NCBI RefSeq assembly: GCF_945952095.1
Contig: NZ_CAMFHL010000007.1
Span: 1-64,000 of the forward strand
DNA length: 64,000 nucleotides
Source of the DNA: an uncultured Arsenicibacter sp.
GTDB lineage: Bacteria; Bacteroidota; Bacteroidia; Cytophagales; Spirosomataceae
Direction of reading: 5' to 3'
Shown: positions 50,077-59,186 of the stretch, piece after piece
Layout: each line of letters begins with the position of its first letter
Position numbering within the stretch: position 1 is the first letter of the stretch
Program-made: the position numbers and the translations under genes
The notes under the pieces: model-generated
What the model saw: only the letters and a program-made list of their open reading frames with translations
Databases searched by the model: none
What the model was told of the DNA's origin: nothing

Positions 50077-52803
50077 TTAGTTCCTGCCAAACTTAAGCGT
50101 TGTCCCCACCCGGAAGCCAAGGCCTTTGTAGGTCGTATTTTGCCACTGGCTGATGACCTCAACGCGGAAGAACGGCAATACGCCCGGAATCAGGCCGTCG
50201 AGTCCGTAACCGACTTCGGTGTATTGCGGTGAACGCGGCGTCGCCAGATAATGCACAAACAGGTTTTCTTTCAGGCCGACCAGACGGGCCACGGTCAGTT
50301 GCGTAATCAGGAATTTGCGGTGCTCGCTCAGCACGTGGGCTTCGAAAAAGCGTTTGCCGGTACTGTACTGGTAATACGGCAGCATCCGGAATACACTCAC
50401 CGGGTCACCCTGTTGCAGGAAAAACTCATTGCCCATGAAATGCTTGAAGTCTGGCGCATACACCCGCTGGCTGGTCAGGAAGGCACCGGCGCTCACATCA
50501 TAGCTCAGGCGGCTGCGGATACCCGTCTCGAACGAGTGGCCGATACGGGCCTGCAAAAAGTCGTAATTTGAGGCTTCGCTGTTGAGCAGGCTGCCAAACG
50601 AGCGGCGGTAATTGACCGTCAGTTCCGGCGCGTCGCGGTTCGTCCGGGTAATTTTCCGGCCGTTGCGGATGTAGTAGTGCGGAGACGCCAGCCGCATGGT
50701 AGCCGAAAGGTTCAGGACCAGGGCCTCATGGTTCGGGAAGGCCGTGGTGCCGATTTCGTTATTCGGGACGCGGTTCGGCGTATACGCGTAGTTTTTCCAG
50801 TCGATCCAGGGGTTCAGGTTTTCGCGGTAATTAGCAACTTCCGTGCGGTTGGCATATTCCAGGCTACCGTTCAGTTTAAGCCGGCCTTCCATCGGTTTGA
50901 CCGCCACATTGAGCTGGACATAATCCTTCTGGTAGAGCTTCATCAGGTTTCGCTCAAACAGCAGTGTGGTAAACGAGTTCATCTGCGGACTGATCGGATT
51001 TTCCGGATTCAGCTGCGACATGAACCGCCCGCCTGTCAGGTCAACCGTTGTGTTTTTGAACGCATAACCAGCCTTTCCGTAGCCGGCAAGCTGTTCACGG
51101 CCAAACTGGTAACGGGCATTGCCGCCTATATACCAGCGGGGAGTATTAATGGCAGGGTAGACCGTCTTACCGTTGATTTGCCGCCCTTTTGTTGAATCCA
51201 CCCGTATACGGCGGTAATTCAGCTGCAAACCGGCCGTGGCGTGGTAGCCTTCAACCGTGTTGTAGTTAATGGTGGTCAGGATATCTTCCCAGTGCAGCGA
51301 AGTCGTTTTACTCAGCCGCCATGTGTTGCCGGTCACCAGGTCAAACGGCGAAAACTTGTGTTTACGGTTCGGGTTTTTCATGCCCGGATTTTCCTTTTTC
51401 ACGCTGTCGGTTTTAGCCTTTACCTCGCGGACAATCCGGACACTGTCGCTGCGAACATAGCTTTTCAGTTCGGCCGTCGTCAGCGGCACCGACCGGAGTG
51501 AGTCCCAGAACGAACTGGCCCGTTTGTAGGCCAGCGTGTCAATGCTGACAGAGTCATTCCGTGTAACGGCCACATCTTCCTTCTTTTCTTTCCGTTCCTT
51601 GTACTCCTGCTTCTCGTACTCACGGACCATTTTCCGCAGGTTCTTTGTCGAAAATTCCTTTTGTTTGGCTACCAGTTCATCCAGCTTTTTGCCCTTGATG
51701 TCGCGGTTAGCCAGCACGTTCGCCGGTTTGTCGATCTTCTCGTCAATCACCTGTACGTCTTCCACAAAAGCCGGATTGATGGTAAAGTCCTTGTAGGTCA
51801 GGTTAATGACATACTGACCGGTAAACTTAGCGCCATAGAACGACCCCTTGGCATCATACCGCTGATTGGTCGGCATCCAGACATTCCGGACAGGGTTGTA
51901 AATCTGCTTGATGCTCAGGTTAATTCCCGGCGGGATATGTGTTTCCAGCTGAAGGCTGTGAATGGCCCAGGTGTTTTCGATGATGTAAATAAAGCCTCTG
52001 AACACCCCTTCACCGTATGACCGCGGGATGACGTTGATACGGCTGATATCGACGCCCTGCTCGCGGAATGTACCTTCGTATTCAAACTTGTAGTAGGCAA
52101 ACGCTTTAGGAGACAGTGGCGACACCACATTGGCCACTTCCGGCTGGTAAAAGCTGCTCTGGTAGAAGCCATTGACAGCCACCTTAACCCCCTGTGTATT
52201 ACGGTTGGCAATCACATGCTCGCGGTAGGTATTCGGTTGTTTAAACGTCACTTCCGACACCGATTCGTTCAGGATCGGGACCCCTTTTTTGAAGTTGGCT
52301 TCAGTTTCGGCTTCCTTCAGCTGCTTTTTATACAGGAATTCCATCGGCAGCTCCGTTACGGTCACCGAGGCCTTGGTATAGACGCGGGCGGTATAGCTCT
52401 GCACCTGTAGCTGGTGAAATTTCGCCTTGGCAATGGCCCTGCGCATGATGGTGTAGGCCGGGTCTTCGTTGCTTGTTTTGGCGTTAACTTCCTGTAGGGT
52501 GTACACCTGCTCTTCCAGGATGATATCCAGGTTAACAAATCCGTTTTCGATCTCAATAGCTTTCTGCTGACTCTGAAAGCCAAGGTACTGGAACAGAAGC
52601 TGATATTTGCCCGGCGCAAGGGTCAGCTCATAACGGCCTTCTGCATTGGAGATTGTTCCGTTCTGGGTGCCTTTTACCGCGATGGCGGCGTAGGGCAGCG
52701 GATCACCGCCCTTGGTTTTAATCGTGCCCCGGATACCGGTCTGGGCAAGAGCAATGGTTTGAATAAACAGGCAAATACATACGATCGTTAAACGCTGAAT
52801 CAT
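50077..52803 (-). CDS. DUF5686 outer-membrane protein with CarboxypepD-like domain
   Basis: 908 aa. Signal peptide (MIQRLTIVCICLFIQTIALAQ); carboxypeptidase-D-like domain at ~22-105 (IRGTIKTKGGDPLPYAAIAVKGTQNGTIS); DUF5686 follows (AYTIMRRAIAKAKFHQLQVQSYTARVYTK, then a long barrel ending GYGLDGLIPGVLPFFRVEVISQW and TLKFGRN). It has no TonB plug, so it is not a SusC. A charged helix at ~385-415 (EFSTKNLRKMVREYEKQEYKERKEKKE) is notable. Role unknown; outer membrane expected. Confidence 0.87.
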   Translation of the reverse strand: MIQRLTIVCICLFIQTIALAQTGIRGTIKTKGGDPLPYAAIAVKGTQNGTISNAEGRYELTLAPGKYQLLFQYLGFQSQQKAIEIENGFVNLDIILEEQVYTLQEVNAKTSNEDPAYTIMRRAIAKAKFHQLQVQSYTARVYTKASVTVTELPMEFLYKKQLKEAETEANFKKGVPILNESVSEVTFKQPNTYREHVIANRNTQGVKVAVNGFYQSSFYQPEVANVVSPLSPKAFAYYKFEYEGTFREQGVDISRINVIPRSYGEGVFRGFIYIIENTWAIHSLQLETHIPPGINLSIKQIYNPVRNVWMPTNQRYDAKGSFYGAKFTGQYVINLTYKDFTINPAFVEDVQVIDEKIDKPANVLANRDIKGKKLDELVAKQKEFSTKNLRKMVREYEKQEYKERKEKKEDVAVTRNDSVSIDTLAYKRASSFWDSLRSVPLTTAELKSYVRSDSVRIVREVKAKTDSVKKENPGMKNPNRKHKFSPFDLVTGNTWRLSKTTSLHWEDILTTINYNTVEGYHATAGLQLNYRRIRVDSTKGRQINGKTVYPAINTPRWYIGGNARYQFGREQLAGYGKAGYAFKNTTVDLTGGRFMSQLNPENPISPQMNSFTTLLFERNLMKLYQKDYVQLNVAVKPMEGRLKLNGSLEYANRTEVANYRENLNPWIDWKNYAYTPNRVPNNEIGTTAFPNHEALVLNLSATMRLASPHYYIRNGRKITRTNRDAPELTVNYRRSFGSLLNSEASNYDFLQARIGHSFETGIRSRLSYDVSAGAFLTSQRVYAPDFKHFMGNEFFLQQGDPVSVFRMLPYYQYSTGKRFFEAHVLSEHRKFLITQLTVARLVGLKENLFVHYLATPRSPQYTEVGYGLDGLIPGVLPFFRVEVISQWQNTTYKGLGFRVGTTLKFGRN

Positions 52804-52960
52804 GTTATGCGGTGTTAGTGCGATGACAAAATACGACAGAATGATGGTTAAATCATCTACTTTTCAATGAAAGGACGCAGCCCATGGTTGAGCGGAGTCC
52901 TTTATCATTAGATGCTGATTTAGCCACGCGGGTTGTCTGAGGCGGTTCTTAAAACATGTT

Positions 52961-52994
52961 AAAAAAAAATCCCCGTCTCGGTAAAGACGGGGAT
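52961..52994 (-). terminator. Terminator after fructose-bisphosphate aldolase
   Basis: A perfect 10-bp stem ATCCCCGTCT / AGACGGGGAT with a T9 run on the minus strand. Confidence 0.9.
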
Positions 52995-53028
52995 CCTGCA
53001 GCGGACTATGTAGCCGCTTATATGCCTG

Positions 53029-54108
53029 TTAGGCCAGACGGTTGATGCAGTTCAGGTCTTCGAAAGCAGCTTTCAGACGCTTAGACATGCTTTCTTCGCC
53101 TTTACGCAGCCATACGCGCGGGTCGTAATATTTTTTATTCGGCGAATCCGGACCTTCAGGGTTACCCAGCTGCGATTGCAGATATGCTTCTTTAGCCTGA
53201 TAGTAATCCTTAATGCCTTCCCATGTCGACCACTGCATGTCCGTATCGATGTTCATCTTGATGGCACCGTACTCAATCGCCTCGCGGATTTCTTCGCGGC
53301 TTGAGCCTGAACCACCGTGGAATACGAAGTTAACCGGCAGCGGGCCTGTTGCGTATTTTTCCTGGATGTAGTCCTGCGAGTTTTTCAGGATGATCGGCGA
53401 CAGTTTTACGTTGCCTGGCTTATATACACCGTGTACGTTACCAAACGCAGCAGCAATCGTAAAGCGGTCAGAGATTTTCTTCAGCTCTTCGTAGGCATAA
53501 GCCACTTCAGAAGGTTGTGTATACAGTTTTGAATCATCGACGTCAGAGTTATCTACGCCGTCTTCTTCGCCACCCGTTACCCCTAATTCGATCTCCAGGG
53601 TCATGCCCATTTTCGCCATGCGCTCGAAATACTGGCAGCAGATTTCGATGTTTTCGTGCAGCGGCTCTTCCGACAGGTCGATCATGTGCGACGAGTACAA
53701 CGGCTTACCGTGCAGGTCAAAATATTTTTCGCTGGCAGTCAGCAGGCCGTCAAGCCACGGAAGCAGTTTTTTGGCGCAGTGATCTGTATGCAGAATCACC
53801 GGAACACCGTAGTATTCAGCGATATTGTGTACATGCAATGCACCTGAAATGCTACCGGCGATAGCTGCCTTCTGGCCTTCGTTTGACAGGCTTTTTCCGG
53901 CGTAGAAAATCGCGCCACCATTGGAAAACTGAATGATTACCGGTGAATTTACCGCTTTCGCTGTTTCCAGAACAGCATTTACCGAGTTCGTACCCACGAC
54001 GTTTACGGCCGGTAACGCGTAGTTGTTTTCGTTAGCGTGACGGAAGATTTCAGAAACGCCATCACCCGTAATAACGCCAGGTTGGAAGCGCGGAGTTACT
54101 TCGCTCAT
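53029..54108 (-). CDS. fbaA: Class II fructose-bisphosphate aldolase
   Basis: 359 aa. It splits fructose 1,6-bisphosphate into the two triose phosphates in glycolysis. Zinc-site text PVILHTDHCAKKLLPW, EIELGVTGGEEDGVD, FGNVHGVYKPGNV and FHGGSGSSREEI all match the E. coli FbaA type. Cytosolic, monocistronic, strong terminator. Confidence 0.95.
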   Translation of the reverse strand: MSEVTPRFQPGVITGDGVSEIFRHANENNYALPAVNVVGTNSVNAVLETAKAVNSPVIIQFSNGGAIFYAGKSLSNEGQKAAIAGSISGALHVHNIAEYYGVPVILHTDHCAKKLLPWLDGLLTASEKYFDLHGKPLYSSHMIDLSEEPLHENIEICCQYFERMAKMGMTLEIELGVTGGEEDGVDNSDVDDSKLYTQPSEVAYAYEELKKISDRFTIAAAFGNVHGVYKPGNVKLSPIILKNSQDYIQEKYATGPLPVNFVFHGGSGSSREEIREAIEYGAIKMNIDTDMQWSTWEGIKDYYQAKEAYLQSQLGNPEGPDSPNKKYYDPRVWLRKGEESMSKRLKAAFEDLNCINRLA

Positions 54109-54441
54109 AGTAGGTTATTATTGTAGAATAAAAAGAAAAACTTTACTAATGTATAGAACGGTGGCTGATGAAGGGTAAATCACTGCAAAGTACTATTTTT
54201 TTGGATTACCCCGCTAATTGTACTTTGTTTACTGTCATACAAAGATTGACTTTTACCTTTGCTGTTCCGGATTGTTACGTGTTGCTGGATGGTTCCGGTT
54301 GTTCTGAGTTGCTGGTGGTTTTGAGTTGCTGGTGGTTCCGGGGCAATTAAAGTATTAACAGGTGATTAGCGGAGGTTGCTGCGCAGCAGCCACTCTTTCG
54401 CTCTTCAGCCGTGAAACGGCCGCTCTTTCACTCTTTAAACT
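54109..54441. other. Intergenic region with short tandem repeats
   Basis: 333 nt between fbaA (minus) and the pseudouridine synthase (plus), with no convincing gene. It holds TACCTTTG (54254-54261), a fit to the -7 consensus; a 17-nt tandem repeat ending GAGTTGCTGGTGGTT (54304-54320 and 54321-54337) with a weaker third copy upstream; and CTCTTTCACTCTTT five nt before the next start. Confidence 0.55.
54304..54337 (+). repeat. 17-nt tandem duplication
   Basis: Two adjacent copies, differing only at the first base, with the common part TGAGTTGCTGGTGGTT. A diverged copy lies at 54279-54298. Slippage is the simplest explanation. Confidence 0.7.
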
Positions 54442-55023
54442 ATGTATTACCTGATTTATAAGCCGTACCTGATGATGTCGCAGTTTAGCCGCGAGGGCGA
54501 TAAGCCGACGCTGGCCGACCTGCCCTTTGCGTTCGGCGAAGATGTGTATCCCGTCGGGCGGCTGGATGCCGACAGCGAGGGGCTACTGCTCCTGACGAGT
54601 GATAAACGCCTGAATCACCGCCTGCTGGACCCTAAGTTTAAGCACCAGCGTACGTATTACGCTCAGGTTGAGGGTGAAGTGACTGACGACGCCCTGCAAC
54701 AGCTGTCGGCAGGCGTAACGATTTCGGTCGACGGTAAGGCCTATCATACCTTACCGGCCCGGGCAGTGCGCATCGGCGAGCCGGACTTGCCGGAGCGGAA
54801 TCCCCCCATCCGGTATCGCGCCAATATTCCCACCAGCTGGATTGCCCTGACGCTGCACGAAGGTAAAAACCGGCAGGTACGCCGGATGACGGCGGCCGTT
54901 GGCTTTCCGACCCTCCGGCTTGTGCGCTGGGCCATCGAAGGGGTAACCGCCGCCGGAATGCGTCCGGGCGATGTGCGGGAGGTCGGCCGCAGTGCGCTTT
55001 TACAGGCTCTGCACATTCGATAA
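54442..55023 (+). CDS. 23S rRNA pseudouridine synthase, RluE/RsuA family
   Basis: 193 aa. The catalytic motif GRLDADSEGLLLLT holds the Asp that attacks uridine, and KNRQVRRMTAAVGFPTLRLVRWAIEGV is the conserved C-terminal block. There is no S4 domain, as in RluE. Usual length ~190-200 aa. It starts a probable operon with the NadR-like kinase 21 nt downstream. Confidence 0.88.
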   Translation: MYYLIYKPYLMMSQFSREGDKPTLADLPFAFGEDVYPVGRLDADSEGLLLLTSDKRLNHRLLDPKFKHQRTYYAQVEGEVTDDALQQLSAGVTISVDGKAYHTLPARAVRIGEPDLPERNPPIRYRANIPTSWIALTLHEGKNRQVRRMTAAVGFPTLRLVRWAIEGVTAAGMRPGDVREVGRSALLQALHIR

Positions 55024-55044
55024 TGATTTATAACAACCTGATTA

Positions 55045-55575
55045 ATGGCTATTGATAAACCTGTATTGATCTGTCTGTACGGTCCGGAAAGTGTTGGTAA
55101 AACTACGTTGGCCCGTCAGCTGGCCGAACACTACCAGACTATTTTTGTGCCCGAGGTTGCCCGCGATCTGATTACGTCCAACGACCTTACCCCCGACGAT
55201 TATGTCCGGATCGGCGAAGCGCAGACCGCTGCTGTAAAAAACGCAATACCGCTGGCGAATAAATTAGTAATTTGTGATACCGATCTCATTACAACCGAAT
55301 TGTACGCAGAGATTTATCTGGATGAAGTACCGCCGGTTTTGTATGAACTGGAGCAGGAGATTACCTATGACCGGCATTTTCTGCTCAATGTAGATGTCCC
55401 CTGGATTGCCGACGGGCTGCGTGATCTGGGGCACCGCCGTCAGGAAATTTACAGGATGTTTCAGGAAGCGTTAATCCGGCGGGGTATCAATTACGTAGAT
55501 GTTTCCGGAAGCTGGGAAGAACGCCGGACAATCGTGACGGGAGAAATTGACAGGTTACTCAACAAAGACAGGTAG
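55045..55575 (+). CDS. NadR-like P-loop kinase
   Basis: 176 aa. P-loop GPESVGKTT at 13-21, then PEVARDLI, VICDTDLITTELYAEIYL and NVDVPWIADGLRDLGHRRQEIY, which match the ribosylnicotinamide-kinase domain of NadR. The adenylyltransferase and DNA-binding parts of full NadR are absent. It likely phosphorylates nicotinamide riboside or a related nucleoside. It follows the pseudouridine synthase by 21 nt and precedes a histidine kinase by 73 nt. Confidence 0.8.
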   Translation: MAIDKPVLICLYGPESVGKTTLARQLAEHYQTIFVPEVARDLITSNDLTPDDYVRIGEAQTAAVKNAIPLANKLVICDTDLITTELYAEIYLDEVPPVLYELEQEITYDRHFLLNVDVPWIADGLRDLGHRRQEIYRMFQEALIRRGINYVDVSGSWEERRTIVTGEIDRLLNKDR

Positions 55576-55648
55576 AAATTGCTGTTTGTCCGCCGGATCA
55601 TACAACCGTTTCTACATTGATCTTGTCTGATATTGAAAGCAAGTAAAG

Positions 55649-57013
55649 ATGAAGGAGGTATGGCATAGCTATGCGCAGTTGCGGATACTGCTGGATGGGA
55701 TGCTGATCATGATGGTGCTGTACGGCTTGCTGTCGTACTGGCAGCAGCGCAAGGCTATTTACTGGCAATATGCGCTGTACATCGTCTGCATGATGGTAAC
55801 GTTCCGGCTGCTGGACGGGGATTACAGCAAGGCAGAGTACCTGCCGGGCATGAACTATAAGGTTGTGTTCATGGAAACATTCGCCTTTAGCTTTTACATG
55901 CAGTTTGCCATCCTGCTGATGAATATCCGTGAAAACGACCGGTTCAGTTTCCTGTTGCTGCGGGGCATGATCGGTGTGTTGGTGGTGCATCTGTTTATCG
56001 ACAGTATACTGGTACTGGCCGGGGTGCCGGATGCAATCCGCAGTGAGATCTACACGATTGACCGATACCTGCTCGGGATCGGCGCGCTGGTGATTGTGCC
56101 GCGCATTATCCGGTTGCGGCATCAGGTCATGGTCTACTTCATCGTTGGCTCCTTTTTCTTTATTTTTGCCTGCATTTTCGCCCTGTCTACCAACTTCTTA
56201 CCGACGGTGTTCATCCGCCGGCCTGATTTGCCGTTCGGGTATCCGGTAACGTACATTGAACTGGGCGTGGTGGCGGAGGTACTTTGTTTTACGCTGGGCA
56301 TTTCGCGGCTGAATCACCTGACCGAGCTGGAAAAAATCAGTGTACAGGCGCAGTTGATCGATCAGTTGCAGGAGAATGAAAAGAAGCAGCAGAAAATCAG
56401 CCGGATACGAGATGAGATTGCGCGTGATCTGCACGATGAAGTGGGTTCTGATCTGAGTGCGATCACGATGCTGAGCCGGTCGGCCCGGAAGCTGGTGTAT
56501 GATCAGCCGGAGCAGGTCAGCGAAACACTGCACACCATCGGCCAGACCTCGAAGAAAGTGTTGAGTGCCATCCGCGATATTGTCTGGAGCCTTAATTCAT
56601 CGCAGCGAACCTACGAAAACCTAACGTTCCGGATGCGCGAAATGGCGTATAGTCTGTTTGAAAAGACCACTACCTCGCTTCACTTTGATTTTATGGCCAT
56701 TGCGCCGGATGAGCTTATTCCGGTTGACCAGCGGCGTGACATTTTTCTGTTTTACAAGGAGTCACTGCATAACATCCTGCGGCATGCGAAGGCCGGCACC
56801 GTATGCATACGGCTCTCATTGACTGACGATAAGCTGGTACTGGAAATTACTGACGACGGGGTCGGGTTTAATGCGGCTGCACAACGCGGGGGCAACGGAC
56901 TTCTGTTTCTGCGGCAGCGGGCGGATTCACTGGGTGGTGTGCTGGAAATTAATTCGGTAGCCGGGCAGGGAACGTCGATTGTGCTCACCTGCCCGGTTGG
57001 TATTCCGGCCTGA
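55649..57013 (+). CDS. Membrane sensor histidine kinase (HisKA_3 type), orphan
   Basis: 454 aa. Seven or so membrane segments at ~10-215, coiled coil at ~225-250, HisKA_3 dimer domain with phospho-acceptor His262 (IARDLHDEVGSDLSAITML), then HATPase_c (HNILRHAKAGTVCIRLSL, LEITDDGVGFNAAAQRGGNGLLFLRQRADSLGG). This is the NarL-partner class of kinase (LuxR-type response regulators). No response regulator is adjacent; the next gene is convergent and abuts the stop exactly, with 0 nt between. The signal is unknown. Confidence 0.9.
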   Translation: MKEVWHSYAQLRILLDGMLIMMVLYGLLSYWQQRKAIYWQYALYIVCMMVTFRLLDGDYSKAEYLPGMNYKVVFMETFAFSFYMQFAILLMNIRENDRFSFLLLRGMIGVLVVHLFIDSILVLAGVPDAIRSEIYTIDRYLLGIGALVIVPRIIRLRHQVMVYFIVGSFFFIFACIFALSTNFLPTVFIRRPDLPFGYPVTYIELGVVAEVLCFTLGISRLNHLTELEKISVQAQLIDQLQENEKKQQKISRIRDEIARDLHDEVGSDLSAITMLSRSARKLVYDQPEQVSETLHTIGQTSKKVLSAIRDIVWSLNSSQRTYENLTFRMREMAYSLFEKTTTSLHFDFMAIAPDELIPVDQRRDIFLFYKESLHNILRHAKAGTVCIRLSLTDDKLVLEITDDGVGFNAAAQRGGNGLLFLRQRADSLGGVLEINSVAGQGTSIVLTCPVGIPA

Positions 57014-57583
57014 TTACATCGCTTTATCGATGTTTTTGATTGCATCGTAATGCTTCTGCAAGGTCGGCAGTGTTTTAGCAGCAAATGCCTTGATTTCCAT
57101 ATCTTTTGCATCGTCGGCTGCTTCCTTGAAATGGTCGATGTCTTCTTTGTGATCATCCACCATCATTTTTACGTATTTCTTGTCAAATTCAGCGCCCGAC
57201 AGTTTGCTCAGCTCATCGACATGTTTCTGGTGATCTTCGCCCATAGTCGACGGCAGAATGATGTTTTTGCTGGTTGCCAGTGTTTTGAGTTCTTCGTTTG
57301 CTTTTGAGTGGTCTTCCACCATCATGGCACCGAAGTCTTTAACGGCCTGGCTCTGCGCTTTTTGCTGCGCCAGACGGCCCAGTTCAACTTCCATCATACC
57401 GCCGCTGGCTGCCTTCACGGCAAATTCAGCGTCGTCATCATCTTTGGTCGGCTCGTTGGCCTCGTTCATGTCTTCAGCCTGCTCGACACTATCTTCGTTT
57501 TTCTTTGATTCTGAACTACATGCCTGGAATGTGAAGACACCAAGCGAAAAAAAGAATAAGAGGGTCACTCGTTTCATGGTCAT
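57014..57583 (-). CDS. DUF4142 lipoprotein
   Basis: 189 aa from ATG 57583 (57577 is also possible); the frame open to 57718 includes a terminator hairpin and is not used. The lipoprotein signal ends TFQAC. An acidic linker (SESKKNEDSVEQAEDMNEANEPTKDDDDAEF) leads to DUF4142, a ferritin-like four-helix fold: SGGMMEVELGRLAQQKAQSQAVKDFGAMMVEDHSKANEELKTLA. Function unknown; often stress-related. Convergent with the histidine kinase. Confidence 0.86.
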   Translation of the reverse strand: MTMKRVTLLFFFSLGVFTFQACSSESKKNEDSVEQAEDMNEANEPTKDDDDAEFAVKAASGGMMEVELGRLAQQKAQSQAVKDFGAMMVEDHSKANEELKTLATSKNIILPSTMGEDHQKHVDELSKLSGAEFDKKYVKMMVDDHKEDIDHFKEAADDAKDMEIKAFAAKTLPTLQKHYDAIKNIDKAM

Positions 57584-57679
57584 ATCTGTTTTGTTGAGTC
57601 TTGAATCAAAACAGCCTATCGGGTAGATAGTTTTTTCGCCACCGGTTAATTGAGTGAACGGGAAAGGGGGGAAACAAAA

Positions 57680-57708
57680 ATAGCTACCGCTAAGGACCCG
57701 GTAGCTAT
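57680..57708 (-). terminator. Second minus-strand terminator hairpin
   Basis: ATAGCTACCG / CGGTAGCTAT stem (10 bp) with TTTTTG following on the minus strand. It lies downstream of the DUF4861 terminator and upstream of the DUF4142 gene. Confidence 0.65.
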
Positions 57709-57764
57709 TATGAAACACCTAAAAATCTATAACCTGAATGATGATTCGTTTGTAAGAGAAAAAA

Positions 57765-57795
57765 AATAGCCACCTGGAAACGCCAGATGGCTATT
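57765..57795 (-). terminator. Terminator after the DUF4861 gene
   Basis: AATAGCCACCTGG pairs with CCAGATGGCTATT (one G-U) around a 5-nt loop, with a T7 run on the minus strand. Confidence 0.8.
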
Positions 57796-58011
57796 CAAAT
57801 CAGACAGTAAGTAAATAGACGTGTTACCGGTGTTTACCACTGTGCTAACCATATTGCTAACCACCTATGTACGAAGTCTATACGGCACTATATCCTTCGT
57901 TTAGAATGCATGGTACAAGATTACGGCATCAGGGTTAGACCGTGATTACAAAAGAATTAGAAATAAATTAGATTTAGGCTTCGTCGGGGAAATGTGGTTT
58001 TCCGGCCTGTT
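57796..58011. other. Intergenic remainder, nothing recognised
   Basis: With the two hairpins this forms a ~430-nt gap between the DUF4142 and DUF4861 genes. It contains TGCTAACCA twice (near 57840-57862) but no gene or clear promoter. Confidence 0.5.
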
Positions 58012-59130
58012 TCAGGGGTTAACCTGCACCAGCAGTGGCGTCTGTAGCTGTTGGCTGAAGCTATGCAGATACGCCATCCAGGCCTGACCGGACGTAATCT
58101 GGCCGCCCTTATCCCATGCCCCACCCGAATAGTAGGTAACTGTTTCACCCGACGGAATGCTTACCTGCGCCAGTCCGTGCTGGTATTGCCTCCGCATCGG
58201 GACGCTCCCTTTGGTGAATACGCAGCCAACCCCGATGGTCCCGTCTTTGTTGTGCTGTGGTTCCCAGTAGGCCAGAATACCCGCCTGTTCGTTCAGCAAC
58301 AGTTGCCCTGGTTCGGGACGCAGCGTAATGCCGGCCACCAGCGGCAGGGGCTTGCCGTAGGTGTGCTGCATGGCGACCACAATTTTGCTGAGCTGCGAAC
58401 CGGCGTCCAGTGAAATCGTTTTGGTGGTATTCACCGTCACGCCCTTGAAGACATACGGCGCATAGGTAACGCGGAATGTTGACCGCAGCGGCCCGTTGTC
58501 GAGCACTTCCCAGGTTTGGTAGTTATGCACAAACTGAATCGAATCGTTCAGGAAAACACCGATGTCGCCCGCGCCGAGCGTCAGGCCAACGTGATAGTAG
58601 TCCAGGCCTTCGCCGTGGTCTTTGTGGTAGTCGTTTTGTTTATACCACTTGTTAAGGATGAGCTGATCGGTACGTTTGGCCCAGATGTCGCTGCCATAGG
58701 CATTGTCGGAGCGGCCGTTCAGGGCTTTGCCGTAAATCCGGAACGCCACCTTGTCGTTTTCCCACGCAAAATCATCGTAGCGTTCGGGAACATAACGGCA
58801 ATAGGTTTTAGCGGTCACCGGTGCCGGTTTACCCTTACGGAAGGTCAGCGTAACGGTTTGCTTCGGGGCTACCGAGAGTTGCACGAGCAGATTCTGTACA
58901 GCGGTTGTCCCTTTGCGTTCAAACTGATAAGGAATGGCCTTGCCACCCAGCAGTACCTGTAACTGACTGGTGTCGGCCTTCGGGAAAGCGCTCAGCACGG
59001 CCGGCCACGGAATGTCAACGACGGCGTCGGTAAAGGCAGCATCGCTGTTGTTGGTAATGGTTACCGGCTTTTGCGCATAGACAGTCAGCGCGCAGACACT
59101 GGCTAACAGGAGAGAAAAGAAACGTTTCAT
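58012..59130 (-). CDS. DUF4861 family exported protein
   Basis: 372 aa with a signal peptide (MKRFFSLLLASVCALTVYAQ). The mature text PVTITNNSDAAFTDAVVDIPWPAVL, DFAWENDKVAFRIYGKAL and DYYHVGLTLGAGDIGVF matches DUF4861, a beta-sandwich family common in Bacteroidota polysaccharide-use loci. It likely acts in the periplasm on sugar polymers or their fragments; activity is not known. It lies downstream of a sugar permease gene on the same strand. Confidence 0.87.
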   Translation of the reverse strand: MKRFFSLLLASVCALTVYAQKPVTITNNSDAAFTDAVVDIPWPAVLSAFPKADTSQLQVLLGGKAIPYQFERKGTTAVQNLLVQLSVAPKQTVTLTFRKGKPAPVTAKTYCRYVPERYDDFAWENDKVAFRIYGKALNGRSDNAYGSDIWAKRTDQLILNKWYKQNDYHKDHGEGLDYYHVGLTLGAGDIGVFLNDSIQFVHNYQTWEVLDNGPLRSTFRVTYAPYVFKGVTVNTTKTISLDAGSQLSKIVVAMQHTYGKPLPLVAGITLRPEPGQLLLNEQAGILAYWEPQHNKDGTIGVGCVFTKGSVPMRRQYQHGLAQVSIPSGETVTYYSGGAWDKGGQITSGQAWMAYLHSFSQQLQTPLLVQVNP

Positions 59131-59141
59131 AGGCGTAAAAA

Positions 59142-59167
59142 ACGTGCTCCCGTTGAGGAGAGCACGT
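59142..59167 (-). terminator. Hairpin between permease and DUF4861 gene
   Basis: ACGTGCTC / GAGCACGT (8 bp) with a short T-run on the minus strand. It may only partly terminate, giving more permease than DUF4861 transcript. Confidence 0.5.
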
Positions 59168-59186
59168 CCGGAGCAGGAGGGTTAAG

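Noticed and set aside
54279..54337. CRISPR-like repeats
   Set aside because: The copies are directly adjacent, without unique spacers of uniform length, and no cas genes are present.
54168..54350. 60-aa frame in the gap before the pseudouridine synthase
   Set aside because: Its second half is encoded by the 17-nt tandem repeat and it has no domain; low-complexity chance frame.
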